From positions 124,001 through 188,000 of the forward strand of contig RSEE01000055.1 of the NCBI GenBank assembly GCA_003971905.1: a stretch of DNA of 64,000 bases. The letters run 5' to 3'. Shown in pieces: positions 11,168 to 23,672 of the stretch (within the stretch, counting starts at the first letter, position 1; each line of letters begins with the position of its first letter). The DNA comes from Moniliella sp. 'wahieum'. Taxonomy: Eukaryota > Basidiomycota > Moniliellomycetes > Moniliellales > Moniliellaceae. The position numbers and the translations under genes were made by a program. The notes below the pieces were generated by a model. The model was not told the origin of the DNA. It saw only the letters and a program-made list of their open reading frames with translations, and searched no databases.

Positions 11168-11870
11168 GGCCCTGGAGCAAACGAGAGGAGTGGACGCGAT
11201 CCACCTGCAAACAGCAGCCCCGACTGGGCTCACCCCCATCGGCATGTGTGTATCACGTGATGCATACGCGGGGGCGCGTCACACGTCCACTCAATGCTCA
11301 GGCTGAGCACTGACTAGTGACTAGTGACTAGGACTCAGCACTGGTCCGTGCGCTAAGTACTACACCTCGCCTCGCATGGAGCAACAGGGTTATACCGGCT
11401 ACTCCACACAGAGGCGTATGCGATGGACAAATTTGTCCCTATTCTTCTCACGGGCAAGCCGGCGTACATCGAAGGCGCCGCCATGCAAAGATACGAATGG
11501 AAAGAGGAGGTCTGTTTTGAGGCCAAGCTCATGGTCGAGGTCGAGGCTGTAATAACGACACCGGCTATCAGTAGTAAAGGCGGAGACAACAGCTTTTCCA
11601 AGTTACAAGCTCAATGTCGCCCATACCGGCGTCTGGTACTCTTAACTGTGGATATTTTGTCACTTTTCATTTAAAACGACGAATCATCTTGTCTCTTTCC
11701 TCTTCGCGAGGGCAATGAGCACACACGAATGAGGAATGTTCAAGTGAACTGGGGAATGTCGCAAAGCTGTACTGGTACGAAATCCCCCATTTGGTCCATT
11801 CGAGAGACGAACCAAAGTGATATAAAACTGAGTCTTAGGCATGGACACGATCCCGCTAGCCAACAGAAGG
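11168..11870. other. Intergenic region with ACTAGTG heptamer array
   Basis: Between the start of the gene to the left and the stop of RAD50. It contains TGACTAGTGACTAGTGACTAG at 11311-11331, a member of the palindromic heptamer family, and the RAD50 3' flank. A possible RAD50 terminal intron (from 11910 leftward) could place a last coding exon around 11700-11840. Confidence 0.5.
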
Positions 11871-14800
11871 TTAGTAGCACAGCAGAGATAGATTGGGGAG
11901 AATTGAACGCACCTGAATCGTCGAGTTGCCGGCCAAGTCGCGATCGACGCGGTTGTACCATTCAAGCACCCCGCATTCTGCCAACCGAGTGAGGAACTGT
12001 TCGTCGTGAGTGATGATGATCAGCTGAGAGCGGCCGTTGGCGGCGCGCCGCTCCTTGATCAAGTCGGCAAGAGAACGGGCGAGGGCCTCAATGTTCTGAT
12101 GGTCCAGGTTTGTCGTTGGCTCGTTAGCGCCAAAAGAGAACAGTCCATGCTAAAAGAGTCTGCCAGCGCAAGACGAATGATGATGGAGGCCAACACTTTC
12201 TGTCCGGCCGAGCAACGGCCTCGCATGTCCATCTCAGCCCCATTCTTGACCATCGTGACACGGTAGTTGTATGTCCTCCTGGCCGCTGTTGAACTCTTGT
12301 CGGACGCCTCGGCCTTGATCATGATCTTCTCAATGTCGATACCTTGGTACGTCTTGCCCCAGAGGTAGTTGATGTTTTCGTTGATCTCTGCCATTTTGAT
12401 TGTGTGGTACTCGAGAATGCCCGTTTCGATGGAGCGTCGCAGCTTGTCCAAGTCTCGGTTCGCCCTCTCGTTGAGCTGAAACTCGGTTTGCTTGGCAACC
12501 AGGCGCTTGTTTGCATCGCGGAAATCTTCTTGCATCTCCTCTTCAGAAGACTTGAGCTGTTGAGTCAAACTCGCAATCTCGCCGCGCAAGTGGGCTGCCT
12601 GCCCCGCCCGTTCCCGCTCTTGGCGTCGGGACTCTGCATACTGCGTATTGAGTCGTTGCAGCGCCTCAATCTTGTCCAGCGGATCTAGATCGGCAATCTC
12701 CTGCTTCAACGAAGCAATTGTGGCAAGTGTCTTGCGATACCGCAGATTGTCATGCAAGTTGCGTTCCGTCGCGCCAGCTCAGTTCGTTGTCGGGTAACCT
12801 TGCTGGCCTCCTCCTCAACACGGGCAAGTTCAGTTTTCAGCGTCTCGCGCTCCTCCTCCAAAGAAGCCAGCGCCGCTCACATGTAGCGAGTTTGCGCTCG
12901 TTCCCCTGGGCTTGAATGGCGTTGAGCTCCTCGTCGATGGATCCCAACTCCCTCTGCGCCGATTTGACCTCCTCCACCAGCTGAGAGTGAAGTGCCTCTA
13001 CCTTCTCTCGTTGGGAGCGTGCGTCCCGCTGCCGTGCCTGAGCAGGTGTAATGGCGCTTTTGATCTGGGAGAGAGTGCTGGTCATTTCTTCCAACTGCGC
13101 TTCCGTCTGGGCAAGAGCCTTCCTTCCTTCCTCCACTTGCTCCTGGAGACCTTCCTTGCGCCGCCGTTCCTCCTCTGCCGCATGGCGAGCATTTTGGCCG
13201 CGTTCAAACTGCGTTCAGCAATTGTCACTGCGCGCTCGGCCTCGTTCCGCTCGTATCAATCTGGGAAAGGAGCTGCATAGCATCCCGATGGGCCTTGGTC
13301 GTGCTCTGGAGGCACGTCTCCAGCTCCGCCGCCGTCTCGGGGGTCTGGCCCAACTCCTCTAACTCCCGCTGGGTTTGGGCCGCTTCCTCCTTCAGTGCTT
13401 CGGCTTGTTCCTGGCGGGCACAAATTCGTTGAGCGTACCCCGGAGGGAAGGAGACTGTCGACAGTCTCCTGGGCATGCTGCACAGCCTCCTGACTGTGTC
13501 GCGAAGAGATCATCACCTCCTCCCGTTTCTTATCCGAACGTAGTACGGTCTCCCTCCCCTCTTGCAGCTCGTTACGCCAAGCTTGGACCATATCATGCTG
13601 CGCACGGAGCGATTCGACCTTGCGAATATCTTCCTTCAACCCTTCGAGATCGCTCTGTTCGAGCGCATAGCCTTTGGCCAAGCGGTCGTCCATGATCTTC
13701 TTCTGCTCAAGGATAAATGCGTGTACTTGGGGCAGATCATCATGTGAAACCCCGCGGCCGCAGGCTTTGCAGGGACGGTGGTGCTCAACTACCTCAACCA
13801 GCATCTGGCCGAAGAACTTGCTCATCTCCTGCGGCGACTGGGCAAGTTTCCTCTCCAATGCTTCTTGTTCGCCCAGGAGGGACTGATACGCCTGCTCGAT
13901 AGAACCGTTAAATTCGCCTTCGTTCGCCTCCACTGACTTGAGTGTCGCCTCTTTGCGTTCCTCATACTCCGCCAACTTCGACTGCACCTCCTTAGCGTAC
14001 GCTGGGCGACGTTGATTTCCATCTGGGCCGACTGAAGCGCATCTTCCTCCTCCCGATCCTTCTTTTGGGCTTGGCGAAGCTCTTCCTCAGCCGAATTGAG
14101 CGAATGGGCGAGGCGCTGAGGAGCATCCGCACTTTCCATCCCTTCGCCCCCCACGAGTTTGTCCCACCGGGGCGCAGTGACTTAGCCAGATCCGAGGCCT
14201 GATTGATCTTGTCCTGACGTTCCTTGACCTTGAGCTCCCACTTGGCTCGCACCGTGGCCGAGACGTTAAATGCTCGGAGACGAGCGTTGAGCCCCTCAAC
14301 CTCTTTCTGGAGCTTATCCACCCGCTCTCGCTGTTCGCCACGACGTTGATCAAATGCGCCCTCGGCCAATGCACGTTGGGCGTGAACTAGGTTGGCTTCC
14401 TCCCCTGCCACTTCGGCCTGGACCCTGTGCCCCGATGTTTCGGACAAGACGATCTGCTGGACCTTGGACTCGAGGTCGGCAAGTTTGGTCTGCTGAGCCT
14501 GACGGCTGGAGCAAGGCCGCTTTGGCCGTCCTGTTCGCGACTGACCCAGGAGCTTGCTCAGCTCCTCCTCGGCGAGGGAGAGTGCATGTCGTGCCTCGGT
14601 CACAGCTTCTGTTTGTGCCTCGCTCCGCCGCGCGAGCTCCGAAGAGAGGTGAGTGTCAAACTGGGCGCTATCGGCTTGGGACAGAGCACGGGAGGCATCG
14701 TACCCTCGGATTCCCAATGCTCGACTGAGTGTGTGCACCTTGTCTGTCCTCTTGGCCATGAGCTCATGATAGGTACGTATCCGAGCCTCTAGACCCCCCT

Positions 14801-15848
14801 TTTCGGAAAATTTCTTTTGGCGCTCTTGATCCAGCTCGTCTATCCTGCCTCGGACACGGGCCAGGGACGGCTCTTGCTCTTGCTCTCCTCGTCCAACGCG
14901 CAAGGTACTGGTGAAACCCATCGAGGCGTTCGCGCAATTCCTCGTCTGAACCTCGATCGTCTCCATGCCAATCGAAGCGATTCAAGTTCTTGTTGGCGCA
15001 AGGCTTCTCGTTCCTCTAGCAACTTGAGTTCGTTGACCGCTTTTTGTGCCTCAGCCGCCTTGTCGGCCGTTTGTTGATTCTCTTTCCCTCGTCGAGCAAG
15101 TTCATCCTCCAAGGCAGCCGACGCCGCCTCCTTCTCGTCCAACGCGGCCGTCAGCACAGCGATCTTGCGCTCGAGTTTCCCCTGCATTCTCTGTCGCGCT
15201 TGAGGCCCTCAAGCTCTTTGGCATCGATCTTGGCCTGGACTTGGCGTTCCTTGTAAAGAGACGTGACGCTGGTTAGGGCCTTGGTCCACTTGGTTGCTTC
15301 AAAAATCTCATCAAACTTGATTTTGAGTTTGGACGACTCGGACATGGGCCAGTTGCTGTCCTCCTGGTGGCAAAATGACGTTTTCCAGATCGCCTTGCTC
15401 ACGCCCATCTCTCGCGGCACAAGGTCGTCCACATCGTTGCACCGGACGCTGATCGCTGGGTTTTTGCCATGGGCATCCCGGTTTCTGGGTCATCCTTGTA
15501 AAGTGTGTTTTCCAAGGTCTTCATGGACAGTCCGCCGCCGGCCTTGGTGGAGACCATGAGCTTGCGCTGGACCATAAAGCGTTCGCCGCGGTTGTTTCGG
15601 AAGATGAGGCTGACATGGGCATGCACTTGGGGCGAGCCAGCCATATGGGGGTCGTAGACAAAGGCACCCTTGGTGTTGGGGGGCAAGACGCCTGTGGTGG
15701 CGTACTTGAGGCATTCGATGATGGTCGTTTTGCCGCTTCCGTTCTGCCCTACAATGACGGTGAGCGGCGAGTAAAAGGAGCAGCTCTGCTCGTCGCGGTC
15801 GCTGAAGGCGCGTATGCCGCTGATGGCCATGCGGTAGAGGTGGGCCAT
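11871..15848 (-). CDS. RAD50: DNA double-strand-break repair ATPase Rad50
   Basis: SMC-like subunit of the Mre11-Rad50-Nbs1 complex, which tethers and processes broken DNA ends and telomeres. MAHLYRMAISGIRAFS begins at 15848. Walker A is VGQNGSGKTTIIECLKYA (about residue 35). FCHQEDSNWPMSE follows after three frame hops. Long Glu/Lys/Gln-rich coiled coils flank the zinc hook CKACGRGV (around 13760). The ABC signature region is MDMRGRCSAGQKVLASIIIR, the D-loop/Walker B region LLALDEPTTNLD is broken by frame hops near 12100-12150, and the His-switch LIIITHDEQF ends the ATPase. A span of 3,978 bases gives about 1,320 residues, normal for the family. At least ten single-base deletions break the frame, e.g. 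CC to C and TTTTT to TTTT near 15375-15395. The last residues (...AGNSTIQ) may continue across an intron beginning GTGCGTTC. Confidence 0.96.
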
Positions 15849-16108
15849 GGCGGGTTAGCAGGTGGTGGATGGGATGCGACGAGGGGGGGCGGGTGTGGTA
15901 ACGGGCAACTAATGGTCACTGCTAATTAGAGTGTGGGAGCACCGCTTGCAGCGGAATGGGCGGGCGGAAGACGGCTGATGTAGAAATGTGTGAGACGTGG
16001 ACTGAGCGTGACGCGCGCGTCGTCTTTCTGGGGTAACCGGTAAGGCTGGCGAAGCTTCAGGTGCCCAATGGCCGTCCTCTGTTCGCCACGACTCCCACCC
16101 CCATCGAG
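15849..16108. promoter_or_regulatory. Shared divergent promoter of RAD50 and the SDR gene
   Basis: The 260 bases between the two start codons must hold both promoters and 5' UTRs. It contains no clear TATA box. GTTACC/GGTAACC-like and CTAATTAG sequences are visible. Inference from layout only. Confidence 0.5.
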
Positions 16109-17006
16109 ATGAGTGAGCAGCAGGTTGTTCTGATTACCGGCGCATCCCGCGGGATGGGCCTGCAGGTGGCCAAGTTCCTCCTCCACGGCACCCACAGTAT
16201 CCCCCCCTCCCGCGTTGTCTCCCTCTCCCGCTCCCGCCCCCCCGCGCTGAGCGAGCTGCAAGCGCAGTTCCCCCACAATCTCCTTCTTGTCCAGGGCGAC
16301 GTTACCAACCTGGACGACAACCAAGCTGCCGTCAAGGCTGCCCTTGACACGTGGGGTCGGCTGGATGCTGTTGTGCTCAACGGTGGCCTGATCCACTTTG
16401 GTTCGCTGGCCACGATGGATCCAGCCATGTTTGCCAATGTGCTTCAGGTCAACTTGGTCAGCTTGCAACTCACCCTTCATGCAGCTCTACCAGCCCTGCG
16501 TAACTCCCCTGGGCAAGGCAAGGTCGTCCTCGTCTCCTCCGGCGCTGCTGTTCCTCCCGTGCCGCCTGGGGCGCTTACAATGCCTCCAAGGCCGGTGCGA
16601 ACGCATTGATGCGTACCCTTGCTTCGGAGGAAGGAGGGGTGCCAACGCGGCGCCCATCGCCGTTTTTCTGTTCGTCCGGGACAGGTGGATACACAGGTTT
16701 GTATCCAATCCTCTGCTCTAATTTTTAGTGGGAGCTGACACCATGACCTATGATAGATGCAGGAGGAGATGCGGGATGCCCATCGTCCCGACTTTGACCA
16801 GGCTACGTTTGATTCCTTTTCCCAGGCCCACCGCGGAGGCAAGCTACTCAAGGTGGAACAGCCTTCGCATGTGATTGCTGCCTTGTCTGTACTGGGATCC
16901 CGCTCTTCCCCGCCAACAGCAGCGGAGAGGGCTTGGGCGCCCAAGGTGCGTTTTTCAACTGGAATGCCCCGAGGTCGCAGAGGCTACTTGGCAGTGGCAG
17001 GCCTAA
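16109..17006 (+). CDS. Short-chain dehydrogenase/reductase (Irc24/benzil-reductase-like)
   Basis: NAD(P)-dependent oxidoreductase of the classical SDR family, probably cytosolic; the substrate is unknown. MSEQQVVLITGASRGMGLQVA gives the Rossmann TGxxxGxG motif at residues 10-17. VVLNGGLIHFGSL replaces the usual NAG motif. VVLVSSGAA supplies the catalytic Ser. The catalytic YNASK (WGAYNASKAGANALMRTLASEE) is reached after a one-base deletion near 16570. VRPGQVDT follows a second deletion in the T-run at 16663-16667. An intron begins at GTTTGTATCC (about 16696) and ends TATGATAG before ATGCAGGAGGAGATG (about 16757). The final exon reads KLLKVEQPSHVIAALSV and, after a C deletion at 16967-16970, FNWNAPEVAEATWQWQA and stop at 17006. 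Total about 275 residues. Confidence 0.9.
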
Positions 17007-17577
17007 AAGCCAACGCACAATGGCTGTTCCTTTGGCAGCAAAACATTGGTGTAGGCTGTCGTACGTGGCATATTTTCCTCGGTACAGATGACACAAGACA
17101 TTGGCAAGGGCGAGGGCCAAAGGAGTACGGGCAATCCATGTAGTGCGAACACACACGCTGTAACGTCCACTATCTCAGCTCGACCTTTTCCTTGTTCCTG
17201 CGCGTATTGCATCGCCAGTGCATTCGTTGTGAGGGCATGCTCAGGTGTATTTGCAAACCGACACAGCGATATGAGATTCTGTTTGTGCGTGCTCTACGAG
17301 GAATGGAGGAGGCCGGAGGCGAAGGTGAGGCCGAAGGACGTGATGGGCGTGAGGTGCAAAGAGCAAGACTGGGCGAGGGTCGAGGCCTCCTCCATCATGC
17401 ATCATGTCATCGATCATCGCATCCCAATGTCCAATCACATGTCACACCCACATCACCTGCTGTCGACTGGCGAGTGTCCGCAGCCGGTGCGCAGCTCAGG
17501 TAGGGACAGGATGGGACGCAGGTGTGATGTGGGTTGGATGGTCAGGGCACGCCCCACTCCACTGGCTCTGTCCCCCC
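17007..17577. other. Intergenic region
   Basis: 3' flank of the SDR gene and upstream region of the next gene. CATCATGCATCATG and CATCGATCATCGCATC near 17395-17430 are degenerate members of the 7-base palindrome family. No gene is supported. Confidence 0.5.
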
Positions 17578-18652
17578 ATGCCCTCGCCGGTGTCGTGGGC
17601 GTCGCGCCGCGCGCACCGCACCCAGTCCTTCGACTCGGCCGCTGCTCCGCGGCCAGCCCACCGCGGGTGGGAGCTCAACTACCTCCCCGCCCGCCCCGCC
17701 CGCCCGCCCACGCCGCCCCCCGTCTCCTCCGCCCTCGGCCCCACCTCCACCCCGAATCCCATCTCGACCCCCCCCCAGGGCCGCACCGCGTCGCTGCGCC
17801 CTGGCACGCTGGCCAGCGCCTCGTCCGCCGCGCCCGCCACCGCCACCGCCACCGCCGCCCACCTGCCTCTTCCGCCGCCACCGTCCCCCCCGCCGACGGC
17901 CCCCCGTCGCGCCGGCGCCGCTCTCGGTGCCCCGCCAACATCGTCCCCTGTGTCTTCCCGCCGTATGCACAGCACTCGCTCGCTGTCCTGCTCGAGGTGC
18001 TCGTCAGCGGCCGTGTGCGGTCCAAGATGCGCGGTGTCGACCGGGCGACGAACGAGGTGGTGTTTGTGTGGCGCCGGGTGCAGGGATGTGGGAAAAAGTG
18101 TATGACCTGGTGGACGTACGGACGGGGGAGGTGGTGGTCCGTACGCGGCACGATTGGGGTACCAACACGTTTGCAGCGGAAGACCCAGTGTTGGGCGGCG
18201 CCCGCTTTGCCATTCGCCGTCGGACCCTCTTGTCGAGCGAGATGGTGGTGGACTGTGCCCTGGCCGCTCCAGCGGCCGGCCTGATGGTCGCCCGTTTCCG
18301 ATCGTACACCGACCCTACCAGCACACCCATGAGATTCTCCATCCCGCCGGCCCCGTCCTGGCTACATCCAGATCGACAAACTGAGTGGGCGCTTGTGTCT
18401 CCGCCTTTGGGGTACGCTGCCCTCTGCCGCCCCGCGCAGGCTTGCCTGGACTAACCAACCTTCTGCACAGTCTCTCCTGGATTCGACATCATTGTGGCCT
18501 TTGTGGTGGCCTGTGCTCGCCAAGAAAGAAGGTGGATTGGGCTATCGACCCACGACGGGGAACTTCAACGTGCCCCTACGCTTCACAGTCCCGATTACGA
18601 TCGGTGTTACGGCACCCGCACTGGCTCCTACGATGGCACGTACGCTGCGTAA
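17578..18652 (+). CDS. Unrecognised protein, possible LURP/tubby-like fold
   Basis: I do not recognise this gene with confidence. From ATG at 17578 the first 120 residues are Pro/Ala/Ser-rich (WELNYLPARPARPPTPPP and a PPPPPSPPP tract). After a frame hop near 17935 the chain reads FPPYAQHSLAVLLEVLVSGRVRSKMRGVDRATN, then VYDLVDVRTGEVVVRTRHDW and FAIRRRTLLSSEMVVDCALA. After further hops it reads YIQIDKLSGRLCLRLWGTLP. The end is hydrophobic, FDIIVAFVVACARQ, followed by a charged tail ending GSYDGTYAA at 18652. The run of short beta-strand-like segments about modified self-properties, with a C-terminal hydrophobic helix, resembles scramblase/LURP-one/tubby C-terminal-like proteins. That is a weak inference. 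Confidence 0.55.
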
Positions 18653-19918
18653 CCTCTTTGCATGGCCACGCAGCCGTCCCATCATCACTCGGTCCGCTCA
18701 TGGGCCATCCACCTTCCATCCACCATCCTTTTTCCTCGACTTCATCCACCCTCCGTACCCCTATGTCCTTAGTCCCTCATGATATCTTTGCCCGGCATCC
18801 TGGCCGCTTCACATCTGGCGTCCCCAAATCTACCCTCGCTCTGTTACTTTGGCTCGGCGACCCCCGCTCGACACTGGGCCGCTATTCAGTGCGAGTCCGA
18901 GGGAGGGGTCCCGCATACACCGGTTGTACCACGTTTACCCCTTTGTCTATCCTCTGTTACATGTTATCCTCTGTTACCTCTATTGTCTCATACCATTAAC
19001 TTCACACAGGCTGGGGTCGGGAAACATCTGATGCCGTTTTGTCGGTCTTAGTGCACCGCTCTTTCCTTTCCCCCCTGATTGCCGGTGAGGTATCGCCGCC
19101 TCCAACGTAGCCCGTCCGCGTTGCCTGGCGACCATGCTTACGCAGTGAGTGGGGCCGCAACAGGGAACATTGATGATACGCGAGAAGTTGAGGGTGCTAA
19201 GGCGTCCGTCAGCCCAAACCAAGCTGACCACCCCCTCGTGCTTGTTCACAAGAACCGAGACCCATGATAGATGAACAAGTGGAGCTGTACTGAGTTGCTT
19301 ACATTCTCTCCACATCTAGAAGCACAATGCAAGTTGCTTGGGACCTTCGTCCCAAGATTAAGTTCTGTCAATGATATGGTTGCAGTATAGCATGCCAGTC
19401 CATAATATGTTTCTTGCCAGACAGAGAGATGGGGTGTCACTGTATCTAATCTCCCTCTATGCACTAGGCTAGTCCCTGCACTTACCTTGGCTCTGTTCAA
19501 GGTTCAAGGTTCAAGGTGGAATCACGATCAATAACGAGCGAGTGCGAGAGAGAAGCGAGAAACAGTTTACTTTGCAGCGCCTGACCAAGCCCGATCGGGC
19601 GTGGCCGGTGGGGGGTCAACAAATGTCAGAGAGGGTCTGGGGGTCAAACTGGCGAACACACACGCAGTTGCGCAAGTGCAGGAAACGGAGCGATGGAATG
19701 GAATGGAATGAATTGGAATGAGATGAACGACCGGAGGGAATCGCGTCTCACGCCTCAGGCTTCAGGAATCAAGCGTCAAAGAACGAGAAACCCAAGTTCA
19801 TGATGAGATGAGGAACAAGGAACAAGGAACGGTAGAGGAAGGAGGAATGAAGCTAGGAGGAGGGAGGAGATTGAATATTGAGCAATGGAGGAGGGAGGTA
19901 GGGAGAACGGGGACCGAA
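18653..19918. other. Intergenic region, converging gene ends
   Basis: Lies between the 3' ends of two converging genes. It contains a copy of a dispersed repeat at 19348-19378 and AAGGTTC heptamers at about 19499-19520 (7-base period but not palindromic). A GGAATGGAATG tract lies near 19695-19720. No gene is seen. Confidence 0.5.
19348..19378 (+). repeat. Dispersed repeat, third copy (CCCA..TTAAG.TCTGTCAATGA)
   Basis: CCCAAGATTAAGTTCTGTCAATGATATG here closely matches 58977-59003 and 59122-59145, where the sequence is CCCAGCCTTAAGCTCTRTCAATGA. Three copies in 64 kb suggest a dispersed family. Confidence 0.65.
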
Positions 19919-22900
19919 TCAGTCTCTAATGCAGTGACAGGAAAAGAATGGGGAGGGGGAGGATGCGCCGAACCGACAAGCGAGGGCGCGGCGGCAACGG
20001 TTCTCCCTGCAACACGCGGTCCAGGCGGGCAACCAAGTCGGGGTCCAATGCCCATTGCGCCGCACGTGATTGACTCGGTGGGGGGGGGGGGCGGGGGCCG
20101 AAGGCGAGGCCGGGACGAGGACTGGAGCTGGAGCTGCCGCGATAGTTGGGCGGGATCCCAAGGGGGAAAACGGGATGGGGAAGGTGTGGTGAACGCCAGC
20201 GGGACCGCAGGCTGGACCCTTCCCCAATCGGTACATCTTCCCATTGTCCGACCCGCAGTGGGTCCATGCGCGCCTCAAGGCGGGACAAGGGAGGGTCAAG
20301 CAGGCGGCGCGTAAACGCGTCGGGGCCCACCAGGTCGTGCGCAAGATCATGCGCTTGAGCAGTGGTGGAGTGGGCCGATAGAGCCCAGGGGGGTTGGTCG
20401 GCTTCGTCGCCCTGAAAGGGAATACCGGCCCGCGAGGGCTGAAGAGCCCGCCCTGCTCCAGGCGCATACTCAGTCGGCCAAATGCTTCCCTCGAGACGGT
20501 GAGCCGACGGTCGCCAAGGAGTGTGCGACGCTGCTGGTCCGACGGATGCAACGTTTCCATCACCAACTCCATCGTGCCCGGGTCTGGCTTTCTGGCGTTC
20601 TGGCCACCACAGACGGGAGGGATTGCATCCCTTGTGAGGCAGGGATGGGCATGTGCTCGATCCCAAGTGTCACTGCCGCCTGTACCGCAGCTCTTGTATA
20701 TGCGTCTTCGGTTCGCTCCCCATCCTGGGGCAACATCACGTTGACCGTGTGGCATGCTGCTGCTGCTTCCATGTAGAGGGAATCCGAGTCGGGAGGCAGG
20801 GCTGGACGTGCAGCAAGGCCTGTAGGATGAAACATCCGCCGCCAATGAGGTAGAATGGAAAGGTAATCCCTCAGGTTATGGACCCCGCTTCCAGAGTAGA
20901 CGCAAAACGTGGCGCGCTGGTGCTCATTGAACTCGGGTGGCGGGGCACGGCACATGCACTGTAACTCTTCTTGCGGAACGCGGGTACGCCTGTCAGGGAC
21001 AGGTGGGTGAGCTTGTTGAGCTTGGAACGGCGTAGTACACCCCAGGGACAGTCAGACGATCGCAGTACGAAAGATGAATCCGCTCCAGTGACGTGTGTCG
21101 TTCGACCAGGGAGATAAGGGCCGCATCAGTCAGTCCTTGGACCTTGACAAGCCCGATCCGGCGCAGCTTGGGCAAATTCAGACCAATCTCTCGTACCGCC
21201 GCATCAGTCAAGTCAGGGCAATAAGCAAGATCGATGTACCGCAAGCGAGTGCAGGAGCGCACCAGATACTTGATACCCCGGTCTGTAATCCTAATAGTAT
21301 CAGTCATGGTCAGTATAGGGCCCGTCAACGTGGTGCGGTGTAGGAACGTACTTTTCGCATCGACCCAAATGGAGGTAGTGAAGGTTTTTCCCTAAGCGCG
21401 AGATGGCGTAGATGGCATCGTCGGTCAGGAGCGAACATTTCGAAAGAACCAAATTGCGCAACTTGGGAGAATGGTTAATGATCCCTTCGATAGCCGAATC
21501 GGTGAGCTGGGTGCAGTTGCCCAAATCGAGGATTCGGAGTTGCTCAAAGATGCGTGGTGGGCGTGGTGGGAGCGAGGCATGGGAAAGCGGGGGGATGTCC
21601 ATCTCCTTGTGAGGTGAAACGCCGCTTGCGCGTGAGGCCGTCGGACAAGCTGAAAGCACACCCGATAGTTCCGAACCGTATACGTCCTCTTCGTGAGTCA
21701 CGTCATCCTCGTCAAGAAGTGCGATCTTGGACGCATCGCGCACATCGGCGGGAACATGTCATCCTCCCATTATTGTCGAGGACGATGCCATTGGAGAGAA
21801 CGTTGGTGCGGCGAACAAGACCAGCATTAGGTGCTGGGAAACCCAGGGAGGTAAGTTGCAGGCAGCTGTAAGCTTCAGTTCACGAAGAACATGGGTGTGT
21901 CGCCAGATGGCGGCCACCCCCTCGTCCGAGACTTCAATGCAACCCGTCAAATCAATCTCCAGCAGATGACGGCAGTGCCGTGCAAGGGCGACACAGCACT
22001 GTTATTGACAAGAGCGCAATTGCCGAGCTTGACCCTGCGAAGTAGGGGACAGTGCAAGGCGAGGGGGATGACGCCTTTACTCGAAATCTTGGAACAGTTG
22101 GTAAGGTTGATACCTTGTAGGCGGGGGCACGCCTTGGCAATGTCTTCGAGTGTCTCGTCCGTAAGCTGGGCCACATCCGTTAGGTCAATGGCCACCATGG
22201 CGGTGCATTGGGGGAGCACGTCGCGCAAGATGTCGTCAGGCAAGTGTTTGGCCCCCCAAGGTCAGCCTTTCCAACTGGCGGCAGTGCGCAATTGCACGGA
22301 ACACCTGGGCACGGGGACCAGCCAGATCTTTGCCAATCAAACAGCAGTTGATCCTTCTCACATAATCGCTGTAGGGAACATGGTTTCAGGTGGCCCCGAT
22401 CCTTCTTCCAGCCCTAGGGGCGAGGTGACCAGAGGCAAGACCAAGGGGACCGGGGGTGTGGATGGGGATGAAATTAAATCCGACGATTGTGGCGGCGGTA
22501 GGAGTGCCGCTCTCTGACACGCCATGGTCAGGCAGTGGATTCCATAAACACCGACAAGAAGTCGGGTCGCTTCAGGAAGAGCGTTCGAGATTGAGTCTGT
22601 AGTGGCAGACCACCGCCAGTGGAGTGATCCGAAAGCTGGAGGATGGCGAGGGCGGACTGGAGAGACGGGGACAAAGTCTGCCCAGTTGAGCCAGCCAGGA
22701 CGGCGACCATGTGGTCAATACCCGAGGGGAGTGAATGTGTGTTTGTACCAGCAGCTCAAGGCCAGCATGGCACCAACGATGGCTGACGACCAAGCATTCG
22801 GTGAGATCCGCAGAGCCGTTGGCCTGGACGAATCGGAGAATTTGAAGCAAGATCTCGTGCGGGAGGGTGGCGAAGGTGGTCTTTGGCAAGCTGTCCTCTA

Positions 22901-23093
22901 CCAAGGACGGTAGGGCGGGCGTATCTTGGCCTCGGGCGCATCCTCCTCGTCGTCTCATCAGCAGACGTCGGTCATCGTCGTCGTGCCAGGAGGCGGACAT
23001 GGAATGGGCCGATACAAAAGCAGAGGAAGCCGAGGGGGGGGGGGAGGTGGAGGGAGAGGGATGGAGAGGGCGAGCGAGACGGAGTGCGAGCAC
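19919..23093 (-). CDS. GRR1: F-box/LRR protein, SCF ubiquitin ligase substrate receptor (Grr1/Fbp1)
   Basis: Substrate-recognition subunit of an SCF E3 ubiquitin ligase. The chain begins at 23093 with a Ser/Pro leader. The F-box is FATLPHEILLQILRFVQ (about residue 75). About ten leucine-rich repeats follow, with typical units such as IDLTDVAQLTDETLEDIA, GINLTNCSKISSKGV, LDLGNCTQLTDSAIEGI and IDLAYCPDLTDAAV. After the LRRs, HLSLTGVPAF leads to the Grr1-specific CRAPPPEFNEHQRATFCVYSG and GVHNLRDYL. These C-terminal motifs are what separate Grr1 from generic LRR proteins. An intron at 21291-21351 (61 bases, GTACGT...TATTAG) joins GRCEK to ITDRGI in frame. The frame hops repeatedly. The low-complexity C-terminus and its end at 19919 are approximate. 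In yeasts and Cryptococcus this protein links nutrient sensing, cell cycle and virulence; regulation here is not visible. Confidence 0.92.
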
Positions 23094-23672
23094 GGAATAG
23101 TCCCGTGTTCCCAGAGTGTCGGGCGAGTACGGGGAGTATCAAGCGAGAGAGTACCGCCGATGGGGTCCCGGTCAGCTGATCGGGGAGCAGCCGAGGGGTG
23201 AGCCAGAGAGGGTTTGGCGGTAGCGGCGCAGGCGCAGCGGCGCCAGCACTGGTGCCTACGTCCACTGGAGATTGGATCGAAGGCGGGGGCGGATGGATCC
23301 AGAGCGGGGCACGCAAAGAGGAGGAAGGCACGAGGGTGTCCTGCGCGCAAGGAGTGGAGCACGCAGTGGGATCCTCCACAGGGGACAGACGGACGCCGAT
23401 GGAGCTGGACTCGAGGTCGGCAGGGCTGGTGACAAGGGCCGGTGGCGGGTGGCGGGACGCGGGCGGAGCGCGGCAGGCAGGGGAGGTGTTGGCGGTGGAG
23501 GGAGGGGGGGGGCCCATGGCGGGCAGTGGGGGATGGTGGGGGCGTGTCTGAAGCGAGGCTTGGCAGCCGCAAATCGCCAATCAGTACTCAGTCATCGGCA
23601 TGCGTGTTCGCGTGCACTGAACACTGACGTTCACCTGAGCTCAAACGTTCATGTTAGCTGCCTCTCGGCCTC

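Noticed and set aside
11871-15848. Rad50 as a decayed pseudogene
   Set aside because: All key motifs are present in order and the breaks are single-base, mostly run-shortening, losses. Sequencing error explains them better.
19499-19520. AAGGTTC array as a member of the palindromic family
   Set aside because: It has the 7-base period but AAGGTT is not a palindrome; kept out as a probable exception or degenerate AACGTTC/AAGCTTC.
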